The notes: generated by a model from the letters alone, not told the origin. A stretch of DNA of 8,001 nt from Pseudomonadota bacterium (GCA_023435545.1 JAEYRQ010000477.1:1-8001); one strand, 5' to 3'; shown: positions 1 to 6,763, counted from the stretch's first letter. Translations and numbers: made by a program.

Positions 1-297
1 GAGATAGGCCGTGTCGAGCAAGTGGAAGCGGGCGTATTTCGGGTCCGTGCGGACCTTGGCGTTGCCCGAGGCGGTGTCGACGAGAATGATCTCGTCGCCG
101 GCACGCAGCAGCCAGGTGTGGATGCTCGCGAAGGTATTGCCGGTCGCCGGATCGATCCGGTCGATCCCGCGCAGTTCCGGGAACTCATCGAAGATCGACG
201 GGTCATAGTCGGGGAACTGCATCGACGGCGGAAAGCCCGGCGAGGAGAACTCCTCGACCCGCTCCACGACCATATCGCCGATGCGCCACGCACCCAC
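1..297 (-). CDS. MBL-fold metallo-hydrolase, N-terminal part (runs off left edge)
   Basis: I translated the minus strand by hand and it stays open to base 1, so only the first 99 codons are present. The protein begins GAWRIGDMVVERVEEFSSPG and later contains HTWLLRAGDEIILVDTASGN followed by FHLLDTAYL. This pattern (short beta-strand start, a H-T-W-L strand, an I-L-V-D-T strand ending in a G-N turn, then F-H-x-L-x-T-x-Y-L) is typical of the N-terminal half of metallo-beta-lactamase-superfamily hydrolases. The metal-binding HxHxDH motif would lie beyond the window, so neither activity nor substrate can be judged. I chose the GTG at 297 because GGGAGA lies 7 bases upstream and because a consensus promoter at 338-365 would start transcription downstream of the only in-frame ATG (357). 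The gene is divergent from the IclR regulator, which suggests control by it. The substrate is unknown. Confidence 0.75.
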   Translation of the reverse strand, partial: MGAWRIGDMVVERVEEFSSPGFPPSMQFPDYDPSIFDEFPELRGIDRIDPATGNTFASIHTWLLRAGDEIILVDTASGNAKVRTDPKYARFHLLDTAYL

Positions 298-304
298 TCG
301 AACG

Positions 305-311
305 TCTCCCT
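305..311 (-). promoter_or_regulatory. Ribosome binding site deciding the GTG start of the MBL hydrolase
   Basis: On the minus strand AGGGAGA lies 7 bases before the GTG at 297-295. The in-frame ATG at 357-355 has no comparable purine run upstream and lies inside the promoter, so the GTG start is preferred. Confidence 0.55.
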
Positions 312-337
312 GAGCCTGAGGCTTGTTATTCAGGCTA

Positions 338-365
338 ATTAAACAACCGTTCCTCATAGTGTCAA
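338..365 (-). promoter_or_regulatory. Sigma70-like promoter of the MBL hydrolase gene
   Basis: Reading the minus strand, a perfect -35 box TTGACA (365-360) is followed by a 16-base spacer and TTTAAT (343-338), five of six matches to TATAAT. Transcription would start near base 331 and give a leader of about 30 bases before the GTG at 297. The region is also clearly more AT-rich than the surrounding coding DNA. The call rests on box matches and spacing only. Confidence 0.6.
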
Positions 366-377
366 TCTGCAAAACTG

Positions 378-394
378 ATTTCATATGGTGAAAT
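378..394. promoter_or_regulatory. Putative IclR-family operator (17-bp palindrome)
   Basis: The sequence ATTTCA-TATGG-TGAAAT is a perfect 6-bp inverted repeat with a 5-bp spacer, in the only AT-rich stretch between the divergent hydrolase and regulator genes. It lies 12 bp upstream of the -35 box of the hydrolase promoter, a position compatible with activation of that gene. It also overlaps or adjoins any promoter of the regulator gene, which would allow autorepression. IclR-family proteins commonly bind short palindromes in such divergent spacers. Assignment to the neighbouring IclR protein is inference. Confidence 0.5.
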
Positions 395-485
395 AGCCTG
401 CTATGTTGCGGCTTGCGCCTGCAGGTCCGCGTCCGCCATTTCTCCAGTGCTCGGATGGGCGTGCGGAACGGGATTCGGGCAAGGT

Positions 486-490
486 TGGAG
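486..490 (+). promoter_or_regulatory. Ribosome binding site deciding the IclR start
   Basis: TGGAG at 486-490 lies 8 bases before the ATG at 499. The longer alternative ATG at 403 has no Shine-Dalgarno sequence and would add 32 residues unlike the family, so 499 is preferred. Confidence 0.5.
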
Positions 491-498
491 CAACTGGA

Positions 499-1290
499 AT
501 GGGCCGGTCGCCGGCAACGGATCTGTCGACCATGAACGTCCGCGCGGTCGTGCGGGCGACCGACATCCTGCAGTCGTTCGCCGAGCGCCCGCTGCAGTCG
601 CTCTCCGAAGTCGCGGGCGCCACCCGGCTCGACAAGGGAACGACGCGCCGCCTGCTGGTCACGCTGATGAACCAGGGTTTCGTCGCCCAGGATCCGGTGA
701 CGCAGCGCTATGGTCTCGGTCGGGTGCTCCGCACGCTGGCCGCCAGCGTGGTTGAGGATTTCGACCTGCGATCGGTGGCCGTGCCGGTCCTGTCAGACAT
801 CGCGGCGGAACTTCATGTCACGACCTTCCTGTCGGTGTACCGGGACCGCTCCGCCCTGTGTCTGGAGCGTCTTCACGACATGAAGGGCATGGAGGTGCGC
901 TGGTGGGCGATCGGCGGAACCCTGCCGATCAACTGCGGCGGCGCGCCGAAGCTGCTCCTGGCCTACCAGTCCGACGAGGAGATCGACACGGTGCTGGCCG
1001 GTCCGCTCGAGAAAATGACGCCGGTCAGCATTACCGATCCCAAGGTGCTTCGGCGCGAACTCGAGACGATCCGCAGACAGGGCTGGGTCTTCGCCGTCGA
1101 CGACGTCGCGCTGGGGCTCGCCGCGCTGGCCGTGCCGGTGCTCGATGCGGGTGGAAGACTGATCTGCTCGCTCAGCATGGGAGGGCTCACGCCGCAGATG
1201 TCCCGTGACGGAGAGCCGGTGCACCTGCCCCGGATGCTCGAGGCAGCGCGAATAGTCGCCGCCCGCCTCGCGGAGGCGCCACGGGCCTGA
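499..1290 (+). CDS. IclR-family transcriptional regulator
   Basis: This 263-residue protein has the usual IclR length. An N-terminal winged helix-turn-helix spans roughly residues 15-75. Its recognition region is SLSEVAGATRLDKGTTRRLL, followed by the wing GFVAQDPVTQRYGLG, matching the family pattern (L-S-E-[LV]-A ... K-[GS]-T-x-x-R-L-L ... G-F-V-x-x-D-P-x-T-x-R-Y-x-L-G). The remainder fits the ligand-binding domain, with INCGGAPKLLLAY at the place of the usual G-K-x-L-L-A segment and a glycine-rich, Ala-Val-Pro-Val segment near residues 205-220. The ATG at 499 is chosen over the ATG at 403 because of the TGGAG at 486-490. The gene is divergent from an MBL-fold hydrolase, with an ATTTCA/TGAAAT palindrome between them, so it probably controls that gene and itself. 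The effector is unknown, and there is no direct evidence that it controls the downstream cox genes. Confidence 0.88.
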   Translation: MGRSPATDLSTMNVRAVVRATDILQSFAERPLQSLSEVAGATRLDKGTTRRLLVTLMNQGFVAQDPVTQRYGLGRVLRTLAASVVEDFDLRSVAVPVLSDIAAELHVTTFLSVYRDRSALCLERLHDMKGMEVRWWAIGGTLPINCGGAPKLLLAYQSDEEIDTVLAGPLEKMTPVSITDPKVLRRELETIRRQGWVFAVDDVALGLAALAVPVLDAGGRLICSLSMGGLTPQMSRDGEPVHLPRMLEAARIVAARLAEAPRA

Positions 1291-1338
1291 CGCCGCACAC
1301 CGTTGCCAGTCTGCAACCTCCGGCGATACCTTTCCTGC

Positions 1339-1376
1339 GGGAGGACATGCCGCGCAGGACGCGGCGTGCATGAAAT
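1339..1376 (+). promoter_or_regulatory. coxC leader: Shine-Dalgarno followed by hairpin before the start codon
   Basis: A strong Shine-Dalgarno-like GGGAGGA (1339-1345) lies 31 bases before the coxC ATG (1377), too far for normal use. The bases between can fold: CATGCCGCG (1346-1354) pairs with CGCGGCGTG (1360-1368), 9 pairs including one G-U, around the loop CAGGA. If folded, only the 8 bases 1369-1376 separate the stem from the ATG, an ideal effective spacing. The same stretch also encodes an 8-codon reading frame (1347-1373, peptide MPRRTRRA) that ends 3 bases before the coxC ATG. The structure is seen; its role in translation is inferred. Confidence 0.4.
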
Positions 1377-2609
1377 ATGTTCGAGAACCACGATCTCTGG
1401 CTGGTCGCGCTTTCGGTCGTCGTCGCCGTTCTCGGCGGCTACACCGGCTTCGGGCTGGCGGCGCGGGTGCGGGGCACGCCCGGTGTCCAGCGGCGGGCGC
1501 TGCTGGCTGCCGCCGCCTGGTTCCTCGCCGTCGGCATCTGGAACATGCACTTCGTCGGCATGCTGGCCGCCCCGACGCCGCCGGACGCGGCCTATCTCGT
1601 GCTCCCGACGCTCGTGTCGTTCCTCATCTGCGCTCTCGTCGTCGGCGTCTCGCTCTACTTCGTCAGCATCGGTACGCCGACGGTCGGCCGCCTCGCCTTC
1701 GCCGCGCTGTTCATGGGTCTCGGCATCGTCAGCATGCACTATGTCGGCATCCACGGCGTGACTGGCGATTTCGACATCCACCACAAGCCCGCCCTGATCG
1801 CGCTGGCGGCGATCATCGCCGTGACCGCCGCGTTCGGGGGGCTCTCGATCTATGTGCAGCGCCAGGACGGGCTGCGGCTGGCCGCGAGCGCCACCGCGTT
1901 CGGAATCGCGGTCTCCGGGATGCACTACACGGCCATGGCGGGCATGGAGTACGCGCCGACCGACACACCACATCACGTAATGACGGGGCTTGCGGTCGAT
2001 GCGCAGGTCGTGGCGATCATGGTGGCTGTGCTGTGCTTCATCGTGGCGGCCGGCTGGCTCCTGTTCCTGGTGCCCGAGCCCAGACGCATCGGCACAATTG
2101 CCGAAGGCGGATTGATGCACGATATCGATCCCGTCCCCGAGGAACCGGCCGCCCCCGACGCGGTGCGATCCGCACTCGACCCCAACCGGCCCTGTCGCCC
2201 CGTCTCCACTGGCGCCCTTCCCTTGCGCGGCGCCGGTCAGCCGAGGCCGGCCCATGCCGGTCGCGTTCCTGTGGAAGGCCGCGACGGCATCCAGTTTGTG
2301 GATGCTTCCGACATCCGCTCGATCCAGGCCGACGGCCACTATACTCTGGTCTTCGACGGCGAGCGCGAACGAATGTGCCCGTGGTCGATCTCCGAGATGG
2401 AGTCACAACTCGATCCGGCGACGTTCCTGCGCATCCACCGCAGCCACATCGTGTCGATCGATCATGTCGCCGGCGTGCAACGGGAAGGCGACGGCGCGAT
2501 CGTCGACCTGAAGGCACAATCGCCCAAGCGCGTGCCTGTCGCCCGCGCCCGCGTCGCAGAGCTGAAGGCCCGCCTTGGCATTCCACGGCGCACCGCGCGC
2601 ATGGCCTGA
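1377..2609 (+). CDS. coxC: CoxC-like MHYT-LytTR membrane regulator
   Basis: This 410-residue protein has two parts. Residues 1 to about 230 form a membrane domain with about seven hydrophobic segments and the three MHYT signatures: WNMHFVGM (55-62), MHYVG (120-124) and MHYTAMAGM (182-190). MHYT domains are proposed to bind a metal such as copper and to sense O2, CO or NO. After a proline-rich linker (about 240-295), residues about 300-401 form a LytTR DNA-binding domain with IQADGHYTLVF, FLRIHRSHIVSIDHV and PVARARVAELKARLG. This MHYT-LytTR architecture is that of CoxC and CoxH of the Oligotropha carboxidovorans cox cluster. The position directly upstream of coxM supports coxC. The ATG at 1377 is the first possible start, because an in-frame TGA lies at 1371-1373. 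It is likely a membrane-bound regulator of coxMSL. No coxB precedes it here. The ligand is inferred. Confidence 0.88.
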   Translation: MFENHDLWLVALSVVVAVLGGYTGFGLAARVRGTPGVQRRALLAAAAWFLAVGIWNMHFVGMLAAPTPPDAAYLVLPTLVSFLICALVVGVSLYFVSIGTPTVGRLAFAALFMGLGIVSMHYVGIHGVTGDFDIHHKPALIALAAIIAVTAAFGGLSIYVQRQDGLRLAASATAFGIAVSGMHYTAMAGMEYAPTDTPHHVMTGLAVDAQVVAIMVAVLCFIVAAGWLLFLVPEPRRIGTIAEGGLMHDIDPVPEEPAAPDAVRSALDPNRPCRPVSTGALPLRGAGQPRPAHAGRVPVEGRDGIQFVDASDIRSIQADGHYTLVFDGERERMCPWSISEMESQLDPATFLRIHRSHIVSIDHVAGVQREGDGAIVDLKAQSPKRVPVARARVAELKARLGIPRRTARMA

Positions 2610-2621
2610 CCGGAAAGGTCA
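2607..2621 (+). repeat. Short inverted repeat at the coxC stop
   Basis: TGACC (2607-2611) and GGTCA (2617-2621) are a perfect 5-bp inverted repeat around GGAAA, overlapping the coxC stop codon. The stem is weak and no U-tract follows, so it is not a convincing terminator. It could be a small operator or chance. Confidence 0.25.
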
Positions 2622-2632
2622 AACGCCCTGTC

Positions 2633-2681
2633 GCAGTTCGTGCGCCGAATATCACCGTTCGTGCGAATTCGCCCGGTTTGT
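2633..2681 (+). promoter_or_regulatory. Putative LytTR binding repeats upstream of coxM
   Basis: Three GTT-centred 9-mers stand in the same orientation: GCAGTTCGT (2633-2641), ACCGTTCGT (2654-2662) and CCGGTTTGT (2673-2681). The second matches the published LytTR consensus [TA][AC][CA]GTTN[AG][TG] at all nine positions, the first at eight and the third at seven. The gap between the first two is exactly 12 bp, as described for LytTR regulator sites; the second gap is 10 bp. A fourth 8-of-9 match, TCGGTTCAT, lies at 2719-2727. The repeats stand between the gene for a LytTR-domain protein (coxC) and coxM. Binding by CoxC, and activation of coxMSL from here, are inference. I see no convincing -35/-10 pair in the remaining 2682-2777, so the promoter is either activator-dependent or of another class. 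Confidence 0.55.
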
Positions 2682-2766
2682 GCATCCCGTGCCACCGGTC
2701 TGTTGCCCCTCCCTGCCGTCGGTTCATCCTCCCGCACAAGGTCGCGCACCCGACGCGACCATGACG

Positions 2767-2772
2767 AGGAGG
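2767..2772 (+). promoter_or_regulatory. Ribosome binding site of coxM
   Basis: A perfect AGGAGG lies 5 bases before the ATG at 2778. It rules out longer in-frame starts such as the ATG at 2640 and fixes the N-terminus at [11 protein letters not shown], like known CoxM proteins. The purine run also forms part of a 6-codon frame, MTRRRR (2761-2781), whose TGA overlaps the coxM ATG. Confidence 0.75.
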
Positions 2773-2777
2773 AGACG

Positions 2778-3641
2778 ATGATCCCCGGACAGTTCGGCTA
2801 TCACCGGCCGGATACGGTGGAGGCTGCGGTGAAGCTGCTCGCCGATCTCGGCGAGGATTCGCGCGCCATCGCCGGCGGCCACAGCCTGATTCCGATGATG
2901 AAGCTGAGGCTCGCCGAGCCGGAGCACCTGATCGACCTCGGCGGCATCGCCCAGCTTAGGGGCATCCGCCGCGACGGCCAGTCCATCGTCATCGGCGCCA
3001 CCACGACGCAACACGACGTCATCGCCTCCGACCTCCTCGCCCAGGCGGTGCCGATCCTGCGCGAGACGGCCCTTCTGATCGCCGATCCGCAGGTGCGCTA
3101 CTGCGGCACGATCGGCGGCAACGTCGCTAACGGCGATCCCGGCAACGACCTGCCGGCGGTGATGATGACCCTCGATGCGAGCTACACCCTCACCGGCCCC
3201 GGCGGCGCCAGGACGGTTCCCGCCCGTGAGTTCTATCAGGGAGCTTACTTCACCGCGCTGGAGCCGGCCGAGATCCTGACCGCGGTCTCGATCCCGGTGC
3301 CGCCGGCCGGCCACGGCTCGGCCTACGAGAAGCTGAAGCGCAAGGTCGGCGACTACGCCACGGCAGCAGCTTCAGTCGTGCTGACGATGCAGGACGGGAC
3401 GGTGACCTCCTGCGCAGTCGGCCTCACCAATCTCGCCGAAACACCGCTGCTCGCCGAGGAGGCGGCAGCCATCGTCACCGGCTCGCGGCTCGACGAGGCG
3501 ACGCTGGCGAAGGCGGCGGATGCCGCCCGCGCCCTCATGGAGCCCGCCTCCGATGCGCGGGGCCCCGCCGAGTTCCGCATCCATGTCGGCGGCATCATGG
3601 TGGCCCGCGCCCTGAAGCGCGCCGCCGCCGCGGCCAAATGA
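2778..3641 (+). CDS. coxM: CO dehydrogenase medium (FAD) subunit
   Basis: This 287-residue flavoprotein subunit of aerobic CO dehydrogenase carries electrons from the [2Fe-2S] clusters of CoxS to FAD and on to the respiratory chain. It is a soluble cytoplasmic part of the (MSL)2 complex. The N-terminal FAD-binding domain (about 1-175) shows AGGHS at residues 32-36 and TIGGN at 111-115, the two pyrophosphate-binding motifs at the same positions as in O. carboxidovorans CoxM. The C-terminal part (about 180-285) fits the CO dehydrogenase flavoprotein C-terminal domain, including [18 protein letters not shown]. The length matches the family. The ATG at 2778 has a perfect AGGAGG. The neighbours coxS (14-base gap) and coxL complete the structural operon. 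Other FAD subunits of the xanthine oxidase family look similar; the CoxL signature decides for CO dehydrogenase. Confidence 0.95.
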   Translation: MIPGQFGYHRPDTVEAAVKLLADLGEDSRAIAGGHSLIPMMKLRLAEPEHLIDLGGIAQLRGIRRDGQSIVIGATTTQHDVIASDLLAQAVPILRETALLIADPQVRYCGTIGGNVANGDPGNDLPAVMMTLDASYTLTGPGGARTVPAREFYQGAYFTALEPAEILTAVSIPVPPAGHGSAYEKLKRKVGDYATAAASVVLTMQDGTVTSCAVGLTNLAETPLLAEEAAAIVTGSRLDEATLAKAADAARALMEPASDARGPAEFRIHVGGIMVARALKRAAAAAK

Positions 3642-3647
3642 GAGGAG
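3641..3647 (+). promoter_or_regulatory. Ribosome binding site deciding the GTG start of coxS
   Basis: AGAGGAG lies 8 bases before the GTG at 3656. The in-frame ATG at 3638 overlaps the coxM stop but has no such site, and would add MRGARP, which CoxS homologues lack. The GTG gives 166 residues with all eight cluster cysteines at the O. carboxidovorans positions. Confidence 0.65.
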
Positions 3648-3655
3648 CAAGACCC

Positions 3656-4156
3656 GTGTCCAAGGTTCACGTGAAGATGACGGTGAACGGCGAGGCGGTT
3701 GAAGCCCTCGTCGAGCCGCGCACCCTGCTGGTCCACTTCATCCGCGAGCAACTGTCGCTCACCGGCGCGCATATAGGCTGCGAGACCAGCCATTGCGGCG
3801 CTTGCACGGTCGACATCGACGGCCGCTCGGTGAAGTCCTGCACCATGTTCGCCGTCCAGGCCGAAGGCGCCGAGATCCGCACCGTCGAGGGCATGGCCAA
3901 TGCAGACGGGACGCTGTCGGCGCTGCAGGAAGGCTTCCGCATGATGCACGGCCTGCAGTGCGGGTTCTGCACGCCGGGCATGATCATGCGCGCACACCGG
4001 CTGCTGCAGGAGAACCCGACCCCGAGCGAGGCGGAAATCCGCGCCGGCATCGCCGGCAACATCTGCCGTTGCACGGGCTACCAGAACATCGTCAAGGCAA
4101 TCCAGTACGCCGCCGCCAAGGCCAATGGCGTCGAATTCGTGGAGGCCGCGGAATGA
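3656..4156 (+). CDS. coxS: CO dehydrogenase small (2x[2Fe-2S]) subunit
   Basis: This 166-residue iron-sulfur subunit passes electrons from the CoxL active site to the FAD of CoxM. The N-terminal plant-type ferredoxin domain (about 1-75) has Cys42, Cys47, Cys50 and Cys62 in [10 protein letters not shown] and SCT. The C-terminal four-helix domain has Cys102 and Cys105 in QCGFCTPGM and Cys137 and Cys139 in [11 protein letters not shown], which ligate the cluster nearest the molybdenum centre. All eight ligands are present and their numbers agree with O. carboxidovorans CoxS. It starts at GTG 3656, 14 bases after coxM, with AGAGGAG upstream. Its stop overlaps the coxL start (ATGA at 4153-4156), which points to translational coupling and equal amounts of subunits. 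Its form I identity comes from the neighbours, since such subunits are alike across molybdenum hydroxylases. Confidence 0.96.
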   Translation: MSKVHVKMTVNGEAVEALVEPRTLLVHFIREQLSLTGAHIGCETSHCGACTVDIDGRSVKSCTMFAVQAEGAEIRTVEGMANADGTLSALQEGFRMMHGLQCGFCTPGMIMRAHRLLQENPTPSEAEIRAGIAGNICRCTGYQNIVKAIQYAAAKANGVEFVEAAE

Positions 4157-6573
4157 ACGACATGACCCAAACGCGCGAGGAGCGCGAGGCCCGCCTCGAA
4201 GGCATGGGATGCCGCCGCAAGCGGGTCGAGGACATCCGCTTCACCCAGGGCAAGGGCAACTATGTCGACGACATCAAGCTCTCCGGCATGCTGCACGGCG
4301 ACTTCGTGCGCTCCCCGCATGCCCATGCCCGGATCACCCGGATCGACGCCTCGGAAGCGCTCAAGGTGCCCGGCGTCGTCGCGGTGCTGACGGCGGAGGA
4401 TCTGAAGCCCGTCAACCTCGCCTGGATGCCGACGCTCGCCGGCGACGTGCAGATGGTGCTCGCCGACGGTAAGGTGCTGTTCCAGGGGCAGGAGGTGGCT
4501 TTCGTGCTGGCGACCGACCGCTATGCGGCCGCCGACGGCGCGGAGAAGGTCGAGGTCGAGTACCAGGAGCTTCCGGTCCTCGTCGATCCGTTCAGGGCTA
4601 TGGACGCCGACGCCCCGGTGCTGCGCGAGGACATCAAGGACAAGACCGAGGGCGCGCACGGCCCCCGCAAGCATCACAACCACATCTTCGAGTGGACGGT
4701 GGGCGACCGGGCGGCAACCGACGAGGCGTTCAACCGCGCCGAGGTGACGATCAAGGAGATGATCTCCTATCATCGCACCCATCCCTCGCCGCTCGAGACC
4801 TGCCAGGCGGTGTGCTCGTTCGACAAGGTGAAGGGCGAACTGACGATCTGGGGCACCTTCCAGGCCCCGCACGTCATCCGCACCGTGGTGGCGCTGATCG
4901 CAAACCTGCCGGAGCAGAAGATCCACGTCATCGCGCCGGACATCGGCGGCGGCTTCGGCAACAAGGTCGGCGCCTATCCGGGCTACATCTGCGCGGCGGT
5001 GGCCTCGATCGTGACCGGCAAGCCGGTGAAGTGGGTGGAGGACAGGATCGAGAACCTGACCGCGACCTCGTTCGCCCGCGACTACCACATGACCACCGAG
5101 ATCGCGGCGACGAAGGACGGCAAGGTGACCGGCCTGCGCGTCCACGTGCTCGCCGACCACGGCGCGTTCGATGCCTGCGCCGACCCGTCCAAGTGGCCGG
5201 CCGGCTTCTTCAACATCGTGACGGGGTCCTACGACTTCCCCGTCGCGCATGTCGCGGTCGACGGCATCTACACCAACAAGGCGCCGGGCGGCGTCGCCTA
5301 CCGCTGCTCGTTCCGGGTGACGGAGGCCGCCTACTGCATCGAGCGGGCGATGGACATCCTCGCCCAGAAGCTCGGCATGGACCCGGCGGAACTGCGGCTG
5401 AAGAACTTCGTCAGGCCCGAGCAGTTCCCCTACAACTCGGCGCTCGGCTGGGAGTACGATTCCGGCGACTACCACACCGCCATGAAGAAGGTGATGGAGG
5501 CGGTCGACTATGCCGGGTTGCGCCGCGAGCAGGCGGAGAAGCGCGAGGCGTTCAAACGCGGCGAGACCCGCGAGATCATGGGGATCGGCGTCTCGTTCTT
5601 CACCGAGATCGTCGGTGCCGGCCCCTCGAAGAACTGCGACATCCTCGGCATCGCGATGTTCGATTCCTGCGAGATCCGCATCCATCCGACCGGAGCGGGC
5701 ATCGCGCGGATGGGCACCAAGAGCCAGGGCCAGGGCCACGAGACCACCTGGGCGCAGATCATCGCCACCGAAATCGGCATTCCCGCCGACAACATCATGG
5801 TCGAGGAAGGCAACACCGACACCGCGCCATACGGGCTCGGCACATATGGCTCGCGTTCGACGCCGGTCGCCGGTGCTGCGATCGCGCTTGCCGCCCGGAA
5901 GATCCGGGCGAAGGCGCAGATGATCGCCGCCTACCTGCTGGAGGTGCACGAGGGCGATCTCGAGTGGGACATCGACGGTTTCCGGGTCAAGGGCCTGCCG
6001 GAAAAGTTCAAGTCGATGAAGGAGATCGCCTGGGCGGCCTACAATTCGGTTCCGCCGGGGATGGAGCCGGGCCTCGAGGCGGTCAGCTACTACGATCCGC
6101 CGAACATGACCTACCCGTTCGGCGCCTATATCTGCGTCATGGACATCGACGTCGACACCGGCGTCTACAAGGTCCGGCGCTTCTATGCGCTCGACGACTG
6201 CGGCACCCGCATCAACCCGATGATCATCGAGGGACAGGTGCATGGCGGGCTGACGGAAGCCTTCGCCATCGCGATGGGCCAGGAGATCCGCTACGACGAG
6301 ATCGGCAACGTGGTGACCGGCTCGTTCATGGACTTCTTCATGCCGACAGCGGTCGAGACCCCGCACTGGGAGACCGACCACACGGTGACCCCCTCGCCGC
6401 ACCATCCGATCGGCGCCAAGGGCGTCGGCGAGAGCCCGAATGTCGGCGGCGTGCCGGCTTTTTCGAACGCGGTGAACGACGCCTTCGCGTTCCTTGGCGC
6501 GACGCACATCCAGATGCCCCACGACTTCTGGCGCAACTGGGCGGCGGCGAAGCGACTCGGCCTGCACGGGTGA
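4153..6573 (+). CDS. coxL: Form I CO dehydrogenase large (Mo/Cu catalytic) subunit
   Basis: This 806-residue catalytic subunit oxidises CO with water to CO2, two electrons and two protons at a CuSMoO2 site with molybdopterin cytosine dinucleotide. The decisive form I signature AYRCSFR is present at residues 382-388. Its Cys385 would bind copper (Cys388 in O. carboxidovorans); form II proteins have AYRGAGR. Other active-site elements are present with the same constant shift of three: Gln237 in TFQAPH (Gln240) and Glu760 in [11 protein letters not shown] (Glu763, the catalytic glutamate next to molybdenum). GGGFGNK (265-271) and [11 protein letters not shown] (from 523) are cofactor-binding segments. 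The ATG at 4153 overlaps the coxS stop, giving a length close to the reference of about 809 residues. No signal peptide is seen. The gene looks intact, so CO oxidation by this strain is a reasonable prediction, provided maturation works. Confidence 0.97.
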   Translation: MNDMTQTREEREARLEGMGCRRKRVEDIRFTQGKGNYVDDIKLSGMLHGDFVRSPHAHARITRIDASEALKVPGVVAVLTAEDLKPVNLAWMPTLAGDVQMVLADGKVLFQGQEVAFVLATDRYAAADGAEKVEVEYQELPVLVDPFRAMDADAPVLREDIKDKTEGAHGPRKHHNHIFEWTVGDRAATDEAFNRAEVTIKEMISYHRTHPSPLETCQAVCSFDKVKGELTIWGTFQAPHVIRTVVALIANLPEQKIHVIAPDIGGGFGNKVGAYPGYICAAVASIVTGKPVKWVEDRIENLTATSFARDYHMTTEIAATKDGKVTGLRVHVLADHGAFDACADPSKWPAGFFNIVTGSYDFPVAHVAVDGIYTNKAPGGVAYRCSFRVTEAAYCIERAMDILAQKLGMDPAELRLKNFVRPEQFPYNSALGWEYDSGDYHTAMKKVMEAVDYAGLRREQAEKREAFKRGETREIMGIGVSFFTEIVGAGPSKNCDILGIAMFDSCEIRIHPTGAGIARMGTKSQGQGHETTWAQIIATEIGIPADNIMVEEGNTDTAPYGLGTYGSRSTPVAGAAIALAARKIRAKAQMIAAYLLEVHEGDLEWDIDGFRVKGLPEKFKSMKEIAWAAYNSVPPGMEPGLEAVSYYDPPNMTYPFGAYICVMDIDVDTGVYKVRRFYALDDCGTRINPMIIEGQVHGGLTEAFAIAMGQEIRYDEIGNVVTGSFMDFFMPTAVETPHWETDHTVTPSPHHPIGAKGVGESPNVGGVPAFSNAVNDAFAFLGATHIQMPHDFWRNWAAAKRLGLHG

Positions 6574-6604
6574 GCGGCGTGGTCGAGGTGTCGCGCAACG
6601 CCCG

Positions 6605-6623
6605 GCGCGCTTCGTCCGCGCGC
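6605..6623 (+). repeat. GC-only hairpin after coxL
   Basis: GCGCGC (6605-6610) and GCGCGC (6618-6623) can pair around the 7-base loop TTCGTCC, 32 bases after the coxL stop. Simple GC repeats are easily formed by chance in this DNA. No U-tract follows. With the palindrome at 6637-6667 it makes the coxL-coxD gap strongly structured. Confidence 0.3.
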
Positions 6624-6636
6624 GAGCGGCGAGGCG

Positions 6637-6667
6637 CCCACCTCTCCCCCGCCAGGGGAGAGGTGGG
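6637..6667. repeat. Intergenic palindromic repeat (REP/BIME-like) between coxL and coxD
   Basis: Thirteen bases, CCCACCTCTCCCC (6637-6649), pair perfectly with GGGGAGAGGTGGG (6655-6667) around the loop CGCCA. The core CACCTCTCCCC/GGGGAGAGGTG resembles dispersed palindromes often seen between genes in Hyphomicrobiales genomes. It lies in the 190-bp gap (6574-6763) that separates the tightly packed coxMSL from coxD. No T-run follows, so it is not a classical intrinsic terminator, but in RNA the stem could protect the coxMSL transcript from 3' decay or lower readthrough into coxD. The repeat-family assignment is from memory of such sequences; only one copy is in the window. Confidence 0.6.
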
Positions 6668-6763
6668 TGGTCCGTCCCGCCGTCACGGACATCGGAAACC
6701 GGCACAATTGCGCTACAGGCCCGCATGGGGAGCGGGTCTTGGTCGCGCCGCCAGAGCCGCCCC

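Noticed and set aside
403..498. A longer IclR start at ATG 403, adding 32 residues
   Set aside because: There is no Shine-Dalgarno before 403, the added residues do not look like the family, and ATG 499 has TGGAG at 8 bases and gives the usual IclR length.
963..2339. A 458-codon minus-strand frame opposite the IclR gene and coxC
   Set aside because: It spans two well-supported + strand genes and its product is low-complexity Arg/His/Asp-rich with no family pattern, a GC-driven shadow.
2701..2735. A sigma70 promoter for coxM starting with TTGCCC (2703-2708)
   Set aside because: No acceptable -10 box lies 16-18 bases downstream, so I list only the repeats and do not call a promoter.
4153..6573. 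CoxL as form II or a xanthine/aldehyde dehydrogenase subunit
   Set aside because: Form II has AYRGAGR and other relatives lack the Cys. Here the loop is AYRCSFR, diagnostic of form I.
6637..6667. Rho-independent terminator after coxL
   Set aside because: The stem is strong but is followed by GGTGG-type sequence with no run of T, so a repeat or mRNA-stabilising hairpin is the better description.
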